Assembly: GCA_003353945.1 (NCBI GenBank)
Contig: PIVM01000041.1
Coordinates: forward strand, 1 to 37,385
DNA from: Gammaproteobacteria bacterium
Lineage (GTDB): Bacteria > Pseudomonadota > Gammaproteobacteria > Pseudomonadales > PIVM01
Length of the DNA stretch: 37,385 nucleotides
Reading direction: 5' to 3'
The notes beneath the pieces were generated by a model. It did not search any database, was not told the origin of the DNA, and saw only the letters and a program-made list of their open reading frames with translations. A program made the position numbers and the translations under genes. Positions 8,864 through 19,423 of the stretch are shown piece by piece. Numbering within the stretch: position 1 is the first letter of the stretch; each line of letters begins with the position of its first letter.

Positions 8864-9532
8864 TTAGATATGCGCTTCGCGGTTAACTTGATGGGCGATT
8901 TTAAATTCTTTTTGCTCTACCTGATTCGTTTTCCATTCACGCAGCAGCCAGATAAAGCCGCCAATAATGAAAAAAGCACTCGGTGGCAACAACATCATGC
9001 CATTGCCCACATACCAGCCGTCGTTTTCAACCAGCTTAAGTATTTCGAAACCAAACAAGGAGCCACTACCAAACAACTCTCGTATAGTTCCGACAAACAG
9101 CAATACCACACTGTAACCCAGACCATTACCGATACCGTCAATAAAACTCAAGCCAGGCGGGTTGCTCATCGCAAACGCTTCAGCCCGTCCCATCACGATA
9201 CAGTTAGTGATAATCAAACCAACAAAAACGGATAATTGTTTGGCTGTATCGTAGGCAAAGGCCTGCAGTACCTGGTCAACCACAATTACCAACGAAGCAA
9301 TGACCGTCATCTGCACAATAATACGGATATTACTGGGGATATGATTTCTGACCATTGCTATGCAAAGATTGGAAATGGCACAAACCGCTGTCAGCGCGAA
9401 ACACATCACTATCGTCGGTTCTAGACCAGTCGTTACTGCCAAGGCAGAGCAAATGCCCAACATCCCCAGCACCACCGGATTGTCATCGAAAACCGGTCTC
9501 TTAAGAACGGTTTTAGCATCTTGTTTTGACAT
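8864..9532 (-). CDS. nqrD: Na+-NQR subunit D
   Basis: This 222-residue integral membrane subunit is homologous to RnfE. It has about six helices and the paired conserved segments [11 protein letters not shown] and [16 protein letters not shown], whose Cys residues are the expected iron ligands shared with NqrE. The C-terminal tail is charged and cytoplasmic. Only 2 bp separate it from nqrC upstream, pointing to coupled translation within the operon. Confidence 0.97.
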   Translation of the reverse strand: MSKQDAKTVLKRPVFDDNPVVLGMLGICSALAVTTGLEPTIVMCFALTAVCAISNLCIAMVRNHIPSNIRIIVQMTVIASLVIVVDQVLQAFAYDTAKQLSVFVGLIITNCIVMGRAEAFAMSNPPGLSFIDGIGNGLGYSVVLLFVGTIRELFGSGSLFGFEILKLVENDGWYVGNGMMLLPPSAFFIIGGFIWLLREWKTNQVEQKEFKIAHQVNREAHI

Positions 9533-9534
9533 CG

Positions 9535-10344
9535 CTACACCTCACCTTTCTTAACATTTGACAAAAACGGGCCAAAACCATGGTCACCCATCCAAAAACG
9601 AACCATATTTTCCACTCCCACAGCGGTGAGCGTGGCTCCGCTCAGCGAATCCACCTTATGAATATTGGCAGGATCCTTGTGATCAATAATACCTTTGGGC
9701 ATTTTCACTTTAACCACACCGGCATCATCGAAAATCTTCTTGCCAGGCCAGACAGACTTCCACTTGTCGGTATCGATCTTAGCACCTAGCCCAGGCGTTT
9801 CCTTATGCTCATAAAAACCGAGACCAACCACCGTATTAGCATCCCCTTCCAGCGCCATAAATCCGTACATCGTTCCCCACAGACCATAGCCATGAACAGG
9901 CACAATGACGCGATCAATCCCGCTGCCAGTTTCAACAAGGTATACCATGGCATAATGAGAGCGACGTCCAATGGCAGCGATGTCCTGGGTCTTATCCAAT
10001 TTGACCGACAGGGCAGGATCTTTTGAAGCTTTACGTTGATCAAATTTGGCAAGGTCGATATTCAGCTCTTGCAGTTGAGCATCAGTCAGGAACTTGCCTT
10101 TTTCAAGATCAACGACCTTGATCGTGAACTGTTCAAAGAGTCGATTTATATCGCTCTTTTTGTGCTCGCCCTCTTTATACAGTCCAGCGGCTGCTAGAAT
10201 ATTTTTGTTTCTATCCAGCAATTTATTCGCTGCTTGCAACGGCTTTAGGATAACTGCTGCACTGGAGACAATTATCGAAAAGAACACTGAGAGTAATAAG
10301 GAAACGATTATCGTCTGCTTGATGGTGTCTTTTGAACTAGACAT
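9535..10344 (-). CDS. nqrC: Na+-NQR subunit C (covalent FMN)
   Basis: This 269-residue subunit has one N-terminal membrane helix (about 11-33) and a periplasmic FMN domain. The flavinylation motif LSGATLTA is present, with the acceptor threonine at about residue 238, linked to FMN by ApbE encoded downstream. [13 protein letters not shown] and [13 protein letters not shown] are typical of NqrC/RnfG domains. It overlaps nqrB by 8 nt. Confidence 0.97.
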   Translation of the reverse strand: MSSSKDTIKQTIIVSLLLSVFFSIIVSSAAVILKPLQAANKLLDRNKNILAAAGLYKEGEHKKSDINRLFEQFTIKVVDLEKGKFLTDAQLQELNIDLAKFDQRKASKDPALSVKLDKTQDIAAIGRRSHYAMVYLVETGSGIDRVIVPVHGYGLWGTMYGFMALEGDANTVVGLGFYEHKETPGLGAKIDTDKWKSVWPGKKIFDDAGVVKVKMPKGIIDHKDPANIHKVDSLSGATLTAVGVENMVRFWMGDHGFGPFLSNVKKGEV

Positions 10345-11542
10345 TGCGCGCTAACCTCCGTTTGATATTGCCCTGAACAACAAAATGATCAATCAGAGGG
10401 GCGAACAGATTGGCAAATAAAATAGCCAACATCATCCCTTCCGGAAATGCAGGATTCACAACCCGTATCAAAATCACCATAAATCCAATCAGGGCACCAA
10501 AATACCACTTACCTTTATCGGTCATCGACGCAGAAACAGGATCAGTCGCCATAAACACCATACCAAAGGCAAAACCGCCAACAACCAGATGCCAATACCA
10601 GGGTACAGCCAACATGGGATTACCACCGTCAGAAGCCATCATATTGAACAATGTCGACGTCGCTATCATACCGAGCATCACACCGGACATAATTCGCCAC
10701 GATGCAACACGCGTCCAGAGAATTATGACGGCTCCGATCAATATCATAAGGACCGACGTTTCACCGATTGCTCCTTGCATATTGCCGAAAAACGCATCAA
10801 ACCAAGTAAGGTTAGTAACCGCTTCAACGCCACCCAATGCCATCTGGCCCAAGGGAGTCGCTCCACTGAAACCATCGACTGCGGTCCAGACTGACTCACC
10901 GGAAATCTCCGCCGGATAGGCAAAGAACAAAAAGGCCCGCCCCGTTAATGCCGGATTAAGGAAGTTTTTACCGGTACCGCCAAAAACCTCCTTGCCAAAC
11001 ACAACACCAAAACTGATGCCCATTGCCACCTGCCACAAGGGAATATCAGGCGGTACGATCAAGGCAAACAGTATTGAAGTGACGAAAAAGCCTTCGTTAA
11101 CCTCATGTCCACGCACCACCGCAAACAGCACTTCCCAGAATATTCCCACTAAAAAGGTCACCAGAAAGATGGGAATGAAATAAACGGCACCATGCCAAAA
11201 ACAGTCCCAAATGCTGGTGGCACTATAAGAGGCCAGGATTTCAATCAGCCATCCGTGCCAACCAGCCGCTGACTCAACACCCATGCTAGCCATCGCCGTA
11301 TTCGCCTGAAAGCCCAGGTTATACATACCGAAAAACATCGCAGGAAAGGCTGCCAACCAGACCGTTATCATTGCCCTTTTCAGGTCAATACCGTCTCTTA
11401 CATGCGAGCCACTGTGAGTGACGTCTGGCGCTGTGTAGAAGAACGTGTCAAACACCTCATAGAGGGCGTAAAACTTCTCATATTTACCACCTTTGGTAAA
11501 ATGAGGTTCCATTTTCTCAAATGTTTCTTTGATTAAACTCAC
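10337..11542 (-). CDS. nqrB: Na+-NQR subunit B (Na+-pumping membrane subunit)
   Basis: This 401-residue membrane subunit has about ten helices, binds riboflavin and FMN, and forms the main Na+ path. The acceptor motif [10 protein letters not shown] contains the FMN-linked threonine at about residue 229. The soluble N-terminal segment (1-50), the [10 protein letters not shown] helix start and the [18 protein letters not shown]-like loop (residues 330-350) are family typical. The start codon directly follows the nqrA stop with no gap, and the gene overlaps nqrC by 8 nt, so translation is likely coupled along the operon. Confidence 0.98.
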   Translation of the reverse strand: MSLIKETFEKMEPHFTKGGKYEKFYALYEVFDTFFYTAPDVTHSGSHVRDGIDLKRAMITVWLAAFPAMFFGMYNLGFQANTAMASMGVESAAGWHGWLIEILASYSATSIWDCFWHGAVYFIPIFLVTFLVGIFWEVLFAVVRGHEVNEGFFVTSILFALIVPPDIPLWQVAMGISFGVVFGKEVFGGTGKNFLNPALTGRAFLFFAYPAEISGESVWTAVDGFSGATPLGQMALGGVEAVTNLTWFDAFFGNMQGAIGETSVLMILIGAVIILWTRVASWRIMSGVMLGMIATSTLFNMMASDGGNPMLAVPWYWHLVVGGFAFGMVFMATDPVSASMTDKGKWYFGALIGFMVILIRVVNPAFPEGMMLAILFANLFAPLIDHFVVQGNIKRRLARNV

Positions 11543-12898
11543 TTAGCCCTCCTTTTCAATACGGGTTAAGTTATCACGCAAAATTGGACCGTATTCGTAT
11601 TTACCAGTACATACATAGCTGCACAGTGACAAATCTTCTTCTTCCAATTCAAGAACGCCCAATTTGATCGCCATTTCCATATCACTGATAACGAGACTTT
11701 TCAGCAATTGGATCGGCAGGATATCAAGCGGCATCACCCTCTCAAAAACACCAAAGGGTACAATCGCTCGCTGACAACCATTGGTTGTGGTAGTCAACGC
11801 AAACTTCTTGGCTTTGTTAAATTGGGATAGATAAATGGACATCATGGAATGCTTATTCGATCCCATCGACAACCAGCCGAAAAAGTGTCGTTCTCGTCCT
11901 TCGTGTAATACTGATACCTGAAGGTGATACCGTCCCAGATAGGCTAAAGCACCTTTGGTTGCACGCCCAGAAAGCACGGAACCGGAAATCACCCGATTCT
12001 CGCCAGTCACCAACTCTCCTGCTGTTAGCTCTTCCAGGCTGGCACCTAATCGAGTACGCAATAATCGTGGCTTGTTCACACTAGGACCGGCCAGGGAAAT
12101 CACTCTGTTTGTGTCGATTTTACCGGTTAAAAACAATCTACCAACGGCAATCGCATCCTGATAATTCAGGCTCCAAACAGTTTTCGACTCACTCACCGGA
12201 TCAAGGAAATGAATATGAGTGCCTGTGAGTCCAGCTGGATGAGGACCACTAAACGCCTCCTCCGTTACCGCTGAGGCACTACCTTTTCCAATCTGACTAC
12301 CTTCGGCTTTCACGAGAAAAACCTTTCCGTCAGTCAGTTTGGACAAAACCCGCAAACCGAATTCAAACTCAGCCGAGGCTTCGTTTACGACAAGATCAGG
12401 ATTCGCTGCCAACGGATTTGTATCCATAGCATTGACAAAAATCGAGTAAGGAGTCGTTTGAGGACTCGGTACCCTACTGAAGGGCCGTGTCCGTAAAACA
12501 GTCCACACGCCAGAGTCGACCAGATTGTCGATCACCTTTTGTCTATCCAATCCGTCAATTTCTGATTCAGAGTAGGACTGGAATGTTTCTTCATCATCAC
12601 CATCAACATCAATCACCAGCGACTGAAAAACTCGCTTGGCGCCTCGATTGACAGCACTGACTGTACCGGCTGCCGGCGCAGTATATTTCACACCTTCGGT
12701 TTTTTTATCGGTGAAGATCAACTGGCCTTTCTTTACCTTATCGCCGACCCTGACTGCCATAGTAGGCTTCATGCCCACGTAGTCATAGCCGATCACAGCG
12801 ACCGTGCGGACTTTCGGCCCATCATGAATCACTTGATCAGGCTCACCGGTGATAGGTAAATCCATCCCCCGAGTAATTTTGATCATAGATTTTCCCAA
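11543..12898 (-). CDS. nqrA: Na+-NQR subunit A
   Basis: This 451-residue peripheral cytoplasmic subunit forms the quinone-reducing face with NqrB. It begins with the [12 protein letters not shown] barrel-like segment and contains [24 protein letters not shown] and [14 protein letters not shown], all typical of NqrA. Length is normal. It is the first gene of the nqr operon; the promoter should lie in the 262 bp between it and gap (12899-13160), where I see no unmistakable boxes. Confidence 0.98.
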   Translation of the reverse strand: MGKSMIKITRGMDLPITGEPDQVIHDGPKVRTVAVIGYDYVGMKPTMAVRVGDKVKKGQLIFTDKKTEGVKYTAPAAGTVSAVNRGAKRVFQSLVIDVDGDDEETFQSYSESEIDGLDRQKVIDNLVDSGVWTVLRTRPFSRVPSPQTTPYSIFVNAMDTNPLAANPDLVVNEASAEFEFGLRVLSKLTDGKVFLVKAEGSQIGKGSASAVTEEAFSGPHPAGLTGTHIHFLDPVSESKTVWSLNYQDAIAVGRLFLTGKIDTNRVISLAGPSVNKPRLLRTRLGASLEELTAGELVTGENRVISGSVLSGRATKGALAYLGRYHLQVSVLHEGRERHFFGWLSMGSNKHSMMSIYLSQFNKAKKFALTTTTNGCQRAIVPFGVFERVMPLDILPIQLLKSLVISDMEMAIKLGVLELEEEDLSLCSYVCTGKYEYGPILRDNLTRIEKEG

Positions 12899-13160
12899 CT
12901 AAAGTTTGGATTAAGAAAAGTAAGAGAATGCACACAAGGTGCGAGTAATGTCATCGTCTAGTCAGTTTGTACTGCCACCTAAACACTTTCTGAAGCAGCA
13001 CAAACCATACAAAGCCGGCACACGAGTCACCTGACGCGCACCAATGAAGACATTGCCAAAGCGTTAAAACAACACGCCTAATCCGAAATCCTGAAATGGT
13101 TGAGACAACAGGTTCATTCAATACTGAGCGACTGAACACTGTCACCTGCTACCCGACAGA

Positions 13161-14624
13161 CTACTTCGGGTACGTTGCGTACTCGACTCCCGCCATTTGC
13201 TCCAGTATCCGGTGGACCTGACAGGAATAACCAAATTCGTTGTCATACCAAAGGTATAACACACAGCTATTACCATTCACGATCGTCGCAATAGCATCGA
13301 AAATACAAGCACTTCTACTACCAACAAAATCGGTAGATACCACCTCTGGGGCATTCGAATAATCGATCTGTTTACGCAGCGGCGAGTGTAATGCAATCTT
13401 GCGCATATACTCATTGATCTCTTCGACATTTGTCTCACGTTTTAAGGTCAAATTCAGGATTGCCATTGATACGTTCGGTGTTGGAACTCGAATAGCATTA
13501 CCCGTGAGTTTTCCTTTCAGTTGGGGCAGGACTTTACCCACCGCAGTGGCTGCGCCAGTTTCAGTCAACACCATATTAAGAGGAGCACTTCGCCCACGAC
13601 GATCAGCCTTATGATAGTTGTCGATTAGGTTTTGATCGTTGGTGTAAGCATGAACGGTTTCAACGTGCCCATAGGCTATACCATACTCATCATCCAACGC
13701 CTTTAGAGGTGGAACTATCGCGTTGGTCGTACATGAAGCGGCAGAGATAATCGCCTCATCTGCACGAATAAGCTCATTATTAACACCGTATACAATGTTC
13801 TTAATATCTCCCTTAGCCGGTGCAGTCAAAATAACCTTGCGGACACCTTTGCTTTTAAGATGCAAGGACAAACCTTCCTCATCCTTCCACTTGCCTGTGT
13901 TATCAATCACGATGGCATCGTCAATGCCATATTCGGTATAGTCAATTTGGTCTGGAGAATCCGCATAAATGACCTTAACCTCATTACCATTAGCCACTAA
14001 CGATTGATGCTCAATATCTTCGCGGATCGTCCCGACAAAGCGACCATGTATTGAATCGCGACGCAACAGCGCAGCACGCTTCATCAAATCATCCTTATTA
14101 CCGGTTTTGCGCACCACAATGGCTCTCAGACGCAAGGTATCACCACCAGCCGCTTTTTCGATTAGCAAACGCGCCAACAATCGACCAATACGTCCAAAAC
14201 CATATAAGACCACATCCTGTGGTTTGATCAGGGGTTTCTTTTCACTGCCTATGATGGGAGCCAGTTCCTGCTCAACATATTCTTCAACCGAAACACCCTT
14301 GGATTTCACTTCTTCCTCGTATCGCACAGCAAGACGGCCTGCATCGATATGGGCCGGCCCCAGATTCAGAGCGGCAATCGCTTTAATCACCGGAAATGCT
14401 TCAAATTCTGACAATTCATTTTGTTCGACCTGGCGTACATAACGATGGATCTGCATAATTTTCAACACAGATTCATTATAAAGTGAACGTCCATAAATAT
14501 AGATTTTTACATTGTTTTCCCTATACAACTTACCGACCAAAGGAATCATACCTTCGGCCAGAGCTTCGCGCTCCTTCCAATCCCCGAAATAATCGTCTGG
14601 ACGTCTTCTTTCTGTCGTTGTCAC
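13161..14624 (-). CDS. gap: Glyceraldehyde-3-phosphate dehydrogenase, long form
   Basis: This 487-residue enzyme oxidises and phosphorylates glyceraldehyde-3-phosphate in central carbon metabolism. The NAD-binding motif GFGRIGR lies at 142-148 and the catalytic Cys298 in SAASCTTNAI, with the family His in the HAYTNDQ region and the C-terminal WYDNEFGYS motif. It carries an N-terminal extension of about 135 residues not present in the classical 330-residue enzyme. This longer type is also found beside nqr and mfd in pseudomonads, as I recall. The start is GTG 14624 with AGGGTG 8 nt upstream. It is divergent from mfd. The physiological direction (glycolytic or gluconeogenic) is not decidable from sequence. 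Confidence 0.95.
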   Translation of the reverse strand: MTTTERRRPDDYFGDWKEREALAEGMIPLVGKLYRENNVKIYIYGRSLYNESVLKIMQIHRYVRQVEQNELSEFEAFPVIKAIAALNLGPAHIDAGRLAVRYEEEVKSKGVSVEEYVEQELAPIIGSEKKPLIKPQDVVLYGFGRIGRLLARLLIEKAAGGDTLRLRAIVVRKTGNKDDLMKRAALLRRDSIHGRFVGTIREDIEHQSLVANGNEVKVIYADSPDQIDYTEYGIDDAIVIDNTGKWKDEEGLSLHLKSKGVRKVILTAPAKGDIKNIVYGVNNELIRADEAIISAASCTTNAIVPPLKALDDEYGIAYGHVETVHAYTNDQNLIDNYHKADRRGRSAPLNMVLTETGAATAVGKVLPQLKGKLTGNAIRVPTPNVSMAILNLTLKRETNVEEINEYMRKIALHSPLRKQIDYSNAPEVVSTDFVGSRSACIFDAIATIVNGNSCVLYLWYDNEFGYSCQVHRILEQMAGVEYATYPK

Positions 14625-14688
14625 TGGTCAGCACCCTGTTTGCGTTGAAAGAGTAGGAGAAAATCAGGGGCGTATTATCTTCATTAGC

Positions 14689-14702
14689 TTGCACTAGTGC
14701 AA
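14689..14702. promoter_or_regulatory. 14-bp perfect palindrome, candidate operator
   Basis: TTGCACTAGTGCAA reads identically on both strands and sits 65 bp upstream of the gap start, between divergent gap and mfd. On the minus strand it is followed by a TAATAC hexamer that could be a -10 box. A dimeric repressor site controlling gap is plausible; the regulator is unknown. Confidence 0.45.
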
Positions 14703-14884
14703 CAGACCCACACCCTCTTTATTGTTCTATATTGGAAAAACTAAAATCTACGAAGTACAAAACACACCTTCAACCACTGATTTTCATCGCGTTGCACGTT
14801 AGAATACGCCCTAATTTCACCGCTCCTTCCGCCTATGCTGAAAGAGCTTGTGTTCTGTCCCATCTTCGTTAAACAGATATCTCT

Positions 14885-17800
14885 ATGGATCATATTCATT
14901 CTGTCATTGAGCCGCTATTGCAGCAGTCACTACCTTCTCAACCTGGCGACAAACGTAAATGGACCCAACTCAATGACAGTAGCTTGGGGCTGATACTGGC
15001 CGAAACGGCTCAAGTGCACAGTGGTCTGACAGTCGTCATCTGCGACACCAGCCAGATGGCGGCGCAACTTGAGCGACAATTGCATTTTTTTCTCGGTCAT
15101 AATTCGACAATCGATATTCTCCAATTGCCTGACTGGGAAACACTGCCATACGACCACTTCTCTCCACATCAGGATATTATTTCTGAGCGCCTTGATACGC
15201 TTTACCGCCTGCCCCTGACAGAACAAGCGATTCTGTTGATTCCTGTCAGCACCCTGCTACACAGACTGGCGCCAAAACAATTTCTTGTCGGCAATAGTTT
15301 GGTCGTTACTCAATCACAGGTTTTTTCCCTATCCGATGTTCGTCGCCAGTTGGATACCGTTGGCTATCAGTGCGTAGACACTGTTTTTGAACACGGGGAA
15401 TACGCAGTGCGTGGTTCAATCATTGATATATTCCCCATGGGTAGCGAACAGCCCTTTCGTATCGAGCTGTTCGATGAGGAAATTGAGTCCCTGCGAACCT
15501 TTGACGTCGAATCACAGCGCACTATCGACCAGGTCCAAGAGATACGTTTACTACCAGCCCACGAATTCCCACTGGATAAGAACGGCATCAAATGTTTCCT
15601 GGATAACTGGCACGAACACTTTGATGTCGATCATCGACATTGCCCTATTTACCGGGATGTTTCATCCGGCATCTCATCTGCCGGATTGGAGTATTATCTA
15701 CCTTTGTTTTTTGGTGATACCGCCACGCTGTTTGATTACCTACCCGATAATACTCTCACCGTTTGCACTGCGAATATTGAGCACCAGATCAAACAATTCT
15801 GGCAGGAAATAGACGATCGCTATGAGCAGCGATGCGTTGATAACTACCGCCCGATTCTTCCACCCCAAAAAGTATTTATTCACCAGGAGGAACTCTACTC
15901 TGCCTTAAAACTCTTCCCCCGCATTCTTATTTCAAGTAATGACACAAAAGCCAGCACTTGTTTTCCCTTTTCAACACCACCCACGCTAAGCATTGATGCC
16001 AGATCAACCAATCCGCTGGCAGCATTAAACAGCTTCCTTCATCAGCAGGCGGATAAGCGTATTCTGTTTTGTGCAGAATCTGCTGGTCGCAAAGAAATCA
16101 TGAATGAAACGTTTCACTTAGCCGACATTCGCCCCACAGAAGTGGACAGCTGGCAGTCCTTTTGTAATGGCAACGCTAAACTCGCCATTACCACTGCACC
16201 ACTGGACGAGGGTTTGATTTCCGACACGCTCAATCTTGCAGTGATCGCTGAAAGCCAGCTTTACGGACAACGCGTCATGCAGCGTCGAAGACGCAGTAAA
16301 GCGACTGAAAGTCCTGATGCGGTCATTAAAAATCTCACTGAACTGAGGATTGGCGCACCGGTCGTACACATTGATCACGGTGTGGGACGCTACCAAGGCT
16401 TGCAGCGGCTAACCATTGATGCCCAAGACAACGAATTTCTCACTCTGGAATACGCTGACAGCGCAAAACTCTACGTACCGGTGGCCTCATTGCATCTCAT
16501 CAGCCGTTATACCGGAGCTGATGGCGCACTGGCCCCCTTACATAAACTGGGTAATGAACAATGGCAAAAAGCCAAGCGCAAAGCAGCGGAAAAAATCCGT
16601 GATGTGGCAGCTGAATTACTGGACATCTATGCCCGCCGTGCTGCCAGAAAGGGGCAATCTCTGCGGGTTGATCAAAAAGCCTATCAGCAGTTTTCCAGTG
16701 CCTTCCCTTTTGAAGAGACGGTCGACCAGCTCAATACCATTAATGCTGTACATGCTGATCTTAAAGCCAGCACACCCATGGATCGATTAGTCTGTGGTGA
16801 TGTGGGTTTTGGTAAAACAGAAGTTGCCATGCGCGCTGCATTTATCGCTGTTCAGGCGGGCAAACAGGTGGCCATACTGGTACCTACTACCCTGCTCGCC
16901 CAGCAGCATTTTGAAACTTTCCGTGACCGATTTGCCGATTGGCCTGTTAATATTGAGATGATATCCCGATTTCGATCAACAAAAGAATCGAACCTGATTT
17001 TGAAAAACGTTCAGGAAGGTAAAGTCGATATTATTATTGGCACACATAAATTAATTCAGGGAACGCTCAAATTTACTAATCTTGGACTTGTTATCATTGA
17101 TGAAGAACACCGATTTGGCGTGCGACAAAAGGAAATTCTGAAATCCTTTCGCAGTGAAGTAGACATACTGACGCTCACTGCCACCCCCATACCACGCACA
17201 TTAAATATGTCGATGGCTGGCATGAGAGATCTTTCCATCATAGCGACACCACCGGCGCGGCGCCTGTCAGTTAAGACGTTTGTCCGCCCTGACGACAAAG
17301 CACTGATTAAAGAAGCTGTATTACGTGAAATTCTACGCGGCGGACAGGTTTATTACCTGCACAACGAAGTCAACACCATTGAAAAAGTAGCGGCTGAATT
17401 ATCTGAGCTGATACCCGAAGCCAGAGTGAACATCGGACATGGTCAGATGCGTGAACGGCAACTGGAACAAGTAATGGGCGATTTTTATCACCAGCGTTTT
17501 AATGTTCTGGTATGCACGACGATCATTGAAACAGGTATTGATGTTCCCAATGCCAACACCATTATCATTCATCGGGCCGACAAATTCGGGTTGGCCCAAC
17601 TGCACCAATTACGCGGTCGAGTCGGACGTTCGCATCATCAGGCTTATGCCTACCTGTTAACTCCGGAAGGCAAAAAAATGACCTCCGATGCACAAAAACG
17701 CCTTGAGGCCATTGCCGACGCCTCGGCTCTAGGTTCCGGGTTCACTCTTGCAACCCATGATCTGGAGATCCGTGGTGCAGGCGAACTGCTGGGCGACGAA

Positions 17801-18367
17801 CAAAGTGGACAGATTCAAACCATCGGTTTTAGTTTGTACATGGAAATGCTGGATCGAGCCATCGAAGCCATCAGATCAGGTAAAACCCCCGATATTGAAC
17901 ACCCCTTAAAGCAAGGTAGTGAAATCAATTTGCGCATTCCAGCCCTAATCCCTGATAATTATTTGCCTGATGTGAATAATCGATTGATACTCTACAAACG
18001 CATTGCCAATGCGACCAATGAGGATGCTTTACAAGATCTTCAGATTGAAATGATAGATCGCTTTGGCCTATTACCTGATCCGGTAAAAAACCTTTTCAGA
18101 GTGACCCGTTTAAAGATTCACGGGCAAGCAATTGGCATTAAAAAAATAGAAGCAAGCCAGCATGGCGGGCGTTTGGAATTTTCAGAAGAAACAAGTGTTG
18201 ATCCAATGAAAATAGTTCAGCTAGTTCAAAGCCATCCCAAGTCTTTTCAGATGGAAGGTGCTGCAACACTGGCGTTCAAACAGCCCATCGCCGATACTGA
18301 GCTAAGGCTGAGTACGGTTGAACAATTAATCAAAGAACTTTCAAACAGCAAACGCTCTGCGGCGTGA
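14885..18367 (+). CDS. mfd: Transcription-repair coupling factor Mfd
   Basis: This 1160-residue ATP-dependent translocase removes RNA polymerase stalled at lesions and recruits UvrA. It has the expected order: UvrB-like N-terminal domains (about 1-350), then the RNA-polymerase-interacting CarD-like domain near 485-545 (RIGAPVVHIDHGVGRYQGL). Next is a RecG-like translocase with Walker A GDVGFGKTEVAMRA (about 635), the DEEH box IIDEEHRFG, HQLRGRVGRS and the GFTLATHDLEIRGAGELLG element, and finally the C-terminal regulatory domain. Length is standard. csiV follows after 24 bp on the same strand. Confidence 0.98.
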   Translation: MDHIHSVIEPLLQQSLPSQPGDKRKWTQLNDSSLGLILAETAQVHSGLTVVICDTSQMAAQLERQLHFFLGHNSTIDILQLPDWETLPYDHFSPHQDIISERLDTLYRLPLTEQAILLIPVSTLLHRLAPKQFLVGNSLVVTQSQVFSLSDVRRQLDTVGYQCVDTVFEHGEYAVRGSIIDIFPMGSEQPFRIELFDEEIESLRTFDVESQRTIDQVQEIRLLPAHEFPLDKNGIKCFLDNWHEHFDVDHRHCPIYRDVSSGISSAGLEYYLPLFFGDTATLFDYLPDNTLTVCTANIEHQIKQFWQEIDDRYEQRCVDNYRPILPPQKVFIHQEELYSALKLFPRILISSNDTKASTCFPFSTPPTLSIDARSTNPLAALNSFLHQQADKRILFCAESAGRKEIMNETFHLADIRPTEVDSWQSFCNGNAKLAITTAPLDEGLISDTLNLAVIAESQLYGQRVMQRRRRSKATESPDAVIKNLTELRIGAPVVHIDHGVGRYQGLQRLTIDAQDNEFLTLEYADSAKLYVPVASLHLISRYTGADGALAPLHKLGNEQWQKAKRKAAEKIRDVAAELLDIYARRAARKGQSLRVDQKAYQQFSSAFPFEETVDQLNTINAVHADLKASTPMDRLVCGDVGFGKTEVAMRAAFIAVQAGKQVAILVPTTLLAQQHFETFRDRFADWPVNIEMISRFRSTKESNLILKNVQEGKVDIIIGTHKLIQGTLKFTNLGLVIIDEEHRFGVRQKEILKSFRSEVDILTLTATPIPRTLNMSMAGMRDLSIIATPPARRLSVKTFVRPDDKALIKEAVLREILRGGQVYYLHNEVNTIEKVAAELSELIPEARVNIGHGQMRERQLEQVMGDFYHQRFNVLVCTTIIETGIDVPNANTIIIHRADKFGLAQLHQLRGRVGRSHHQAYAYLLTPEGKKMTSDAQKRLEAIADASALGSGFTLATHDLEIRGAGELLGDEQSGQIQTIGFSLYMEMLDRAIEAIRSGKTPDIEHPLKQGSEINLRIPALIPDNYLPDVNNRLILYKRIANATNEDALQDLQIEMIDRFGLLPDPVKNLFRVTRLKIHGQAIGIKKIEASQHGGRLEFSEETSVDPMKIVQLVQSHPKSFQMEGAATLAFKQPIADTELRLSTVEQLIKELSNSKRSAA

Positions 18368-18391
18368 AATCAAAACACAACCAGGACTCAT

Positions 18392-19366
18392 ATGAGCACC
18401 ATGCAACGACGCAATCGAACTCATAACACATGCACGAAGCAGGCAATGAACGATCTAGACCTCTTACACAATCGCACGGTATTGTTAAGGCCCCATATCG
18501 TGACCGCTATGGCTTTTATTCTGCACGTTTTACTAATAAGAGTACTCATAACAGACAGTCATGCGGAGCAGTCCATAACAGATAACTGGTATCACGTTGA
18601 AATCTGCCTTTTCACCAACACTACTAGCGAAGCCGAACAAATAGAATCCTGGCCATCCGATATTTCTATTTACTATCAAAAACCTCTGGTATTGTTAAAA
18701 AATGAAGCGACACAAGTACTGGAAGAAAATGCAGAGACGTCTGAGCTTGCATCGAATAGTGTAATCACTGCGTCGGAATCGACAATTATACCTTTTACAG
18801 TGCTACCCCCGGAACAATACACACTAACAAACGAAGTGACGAAAATTGCACAATCACCAATGCACCGTGTGCTGAATCATCTTGCCTGGCTACAGCCTAT
18901 TGATAATCAAGCAAACGCAGTCAGTATTGCGCTACACGGCGGCGACGAAACGGGCAAGCATTATGAATTGGAAGGCTCCATAAAATTGTTCCGAGAGCGT
19001 TATTTGCATATCGAAACCAATTTGTGGTTAAGCGATTTCGCGATCAATCTGGGACAGGAAGTCGAACCCTGGCCACTTTTACCCAAACAACCTTATCTGG
19101 CGGATTCTCTCAACATCGAACAAGATACCCCCCTGCAACTGCAATGGAATGATCAGCAAATATTTGGGCGTCAGTATCAGTTCCTTATTACAACTGAATA
19201 CGTAAATAAGCGGATTGCTAAAATGTCGCAACACCGAAAAATGCGCAGCAAAGAACTGCACTATATCGATCACCCTCTGTTTGGGCTGCTAATTCGTATT
19301 ACGCCCTATGAGCCAGCAGAGCCCAGCAATGCTGAAAAAAATGATGATGACTTTGAAAATCCCTGA
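18392..19366 (+). CDS. csiV: CsiV family protein
   Basis: This 324-residue exported protein belongs by position and sequence to the CsiV family, whose Shewanella/Vibrio-type members bind peptidoglycan and assist colonisation or envelope functions. The start has AGGA 7 nt upstream. A long polar lead is followed by a hydrophobic segment (about 35-55) that fits a signal or anchor. Mature features are NWYHVEICLF, the hallmark first strand, and the closing HPLFGLLIRITPY segment. The middle is low-complexity and acidic. It follows mfd, the same order I recall in Pseudomonas. The family call is good; the cellular role here is inferred. Confidence 0.8.
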   Translation: MSTMQRRNRTHNTCTKQAMNDLDLLHNRTVLLRPHIVTAMAFILHVLLIRVLITDSHAEQSITDNWYHVEICLFTNTTSEAEQIESWPSDISIYYQKPLVLLKNEATQVLEENAETSELASNSVITASESTIIPFTVLPPEQYTLTNEVTKIAQSPMHRVLNHLAWLQPIDNQANAVSIALHGGDETGKHYELEGSIKLFRERYLHIETNLWLSDFAINLGQEVEPWPLLPKQPYLADSLNIEQDTPLQLQWNDQQIFGRQYQFLITTEYVNKRIAKMSQHRKMRSKELHYIDHPLFGLLIRITPYEPAEPSNAEKNDDDFENP

Positions 19367-19423
19367 TATATAGGGACAATGTTTTATTTCCGAGACCCCA
19401 AGGATGATGCGACTTACAGCGGG

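Noticed and set aside
10410-10919. 169-codon open frame on the plus strand, antisense to nqrB
   Set aside because: It lies wholly inside the well-supported nqrB gene, its composition is low-complexity and it has no ribosome site or recognisable motif.
12951-13145. 64-codon minus-strand frame between nqrA and gap
   Set aside because: Trp- and Cys-rich composition and no homology; the segment is more likely the nqr promoter region.
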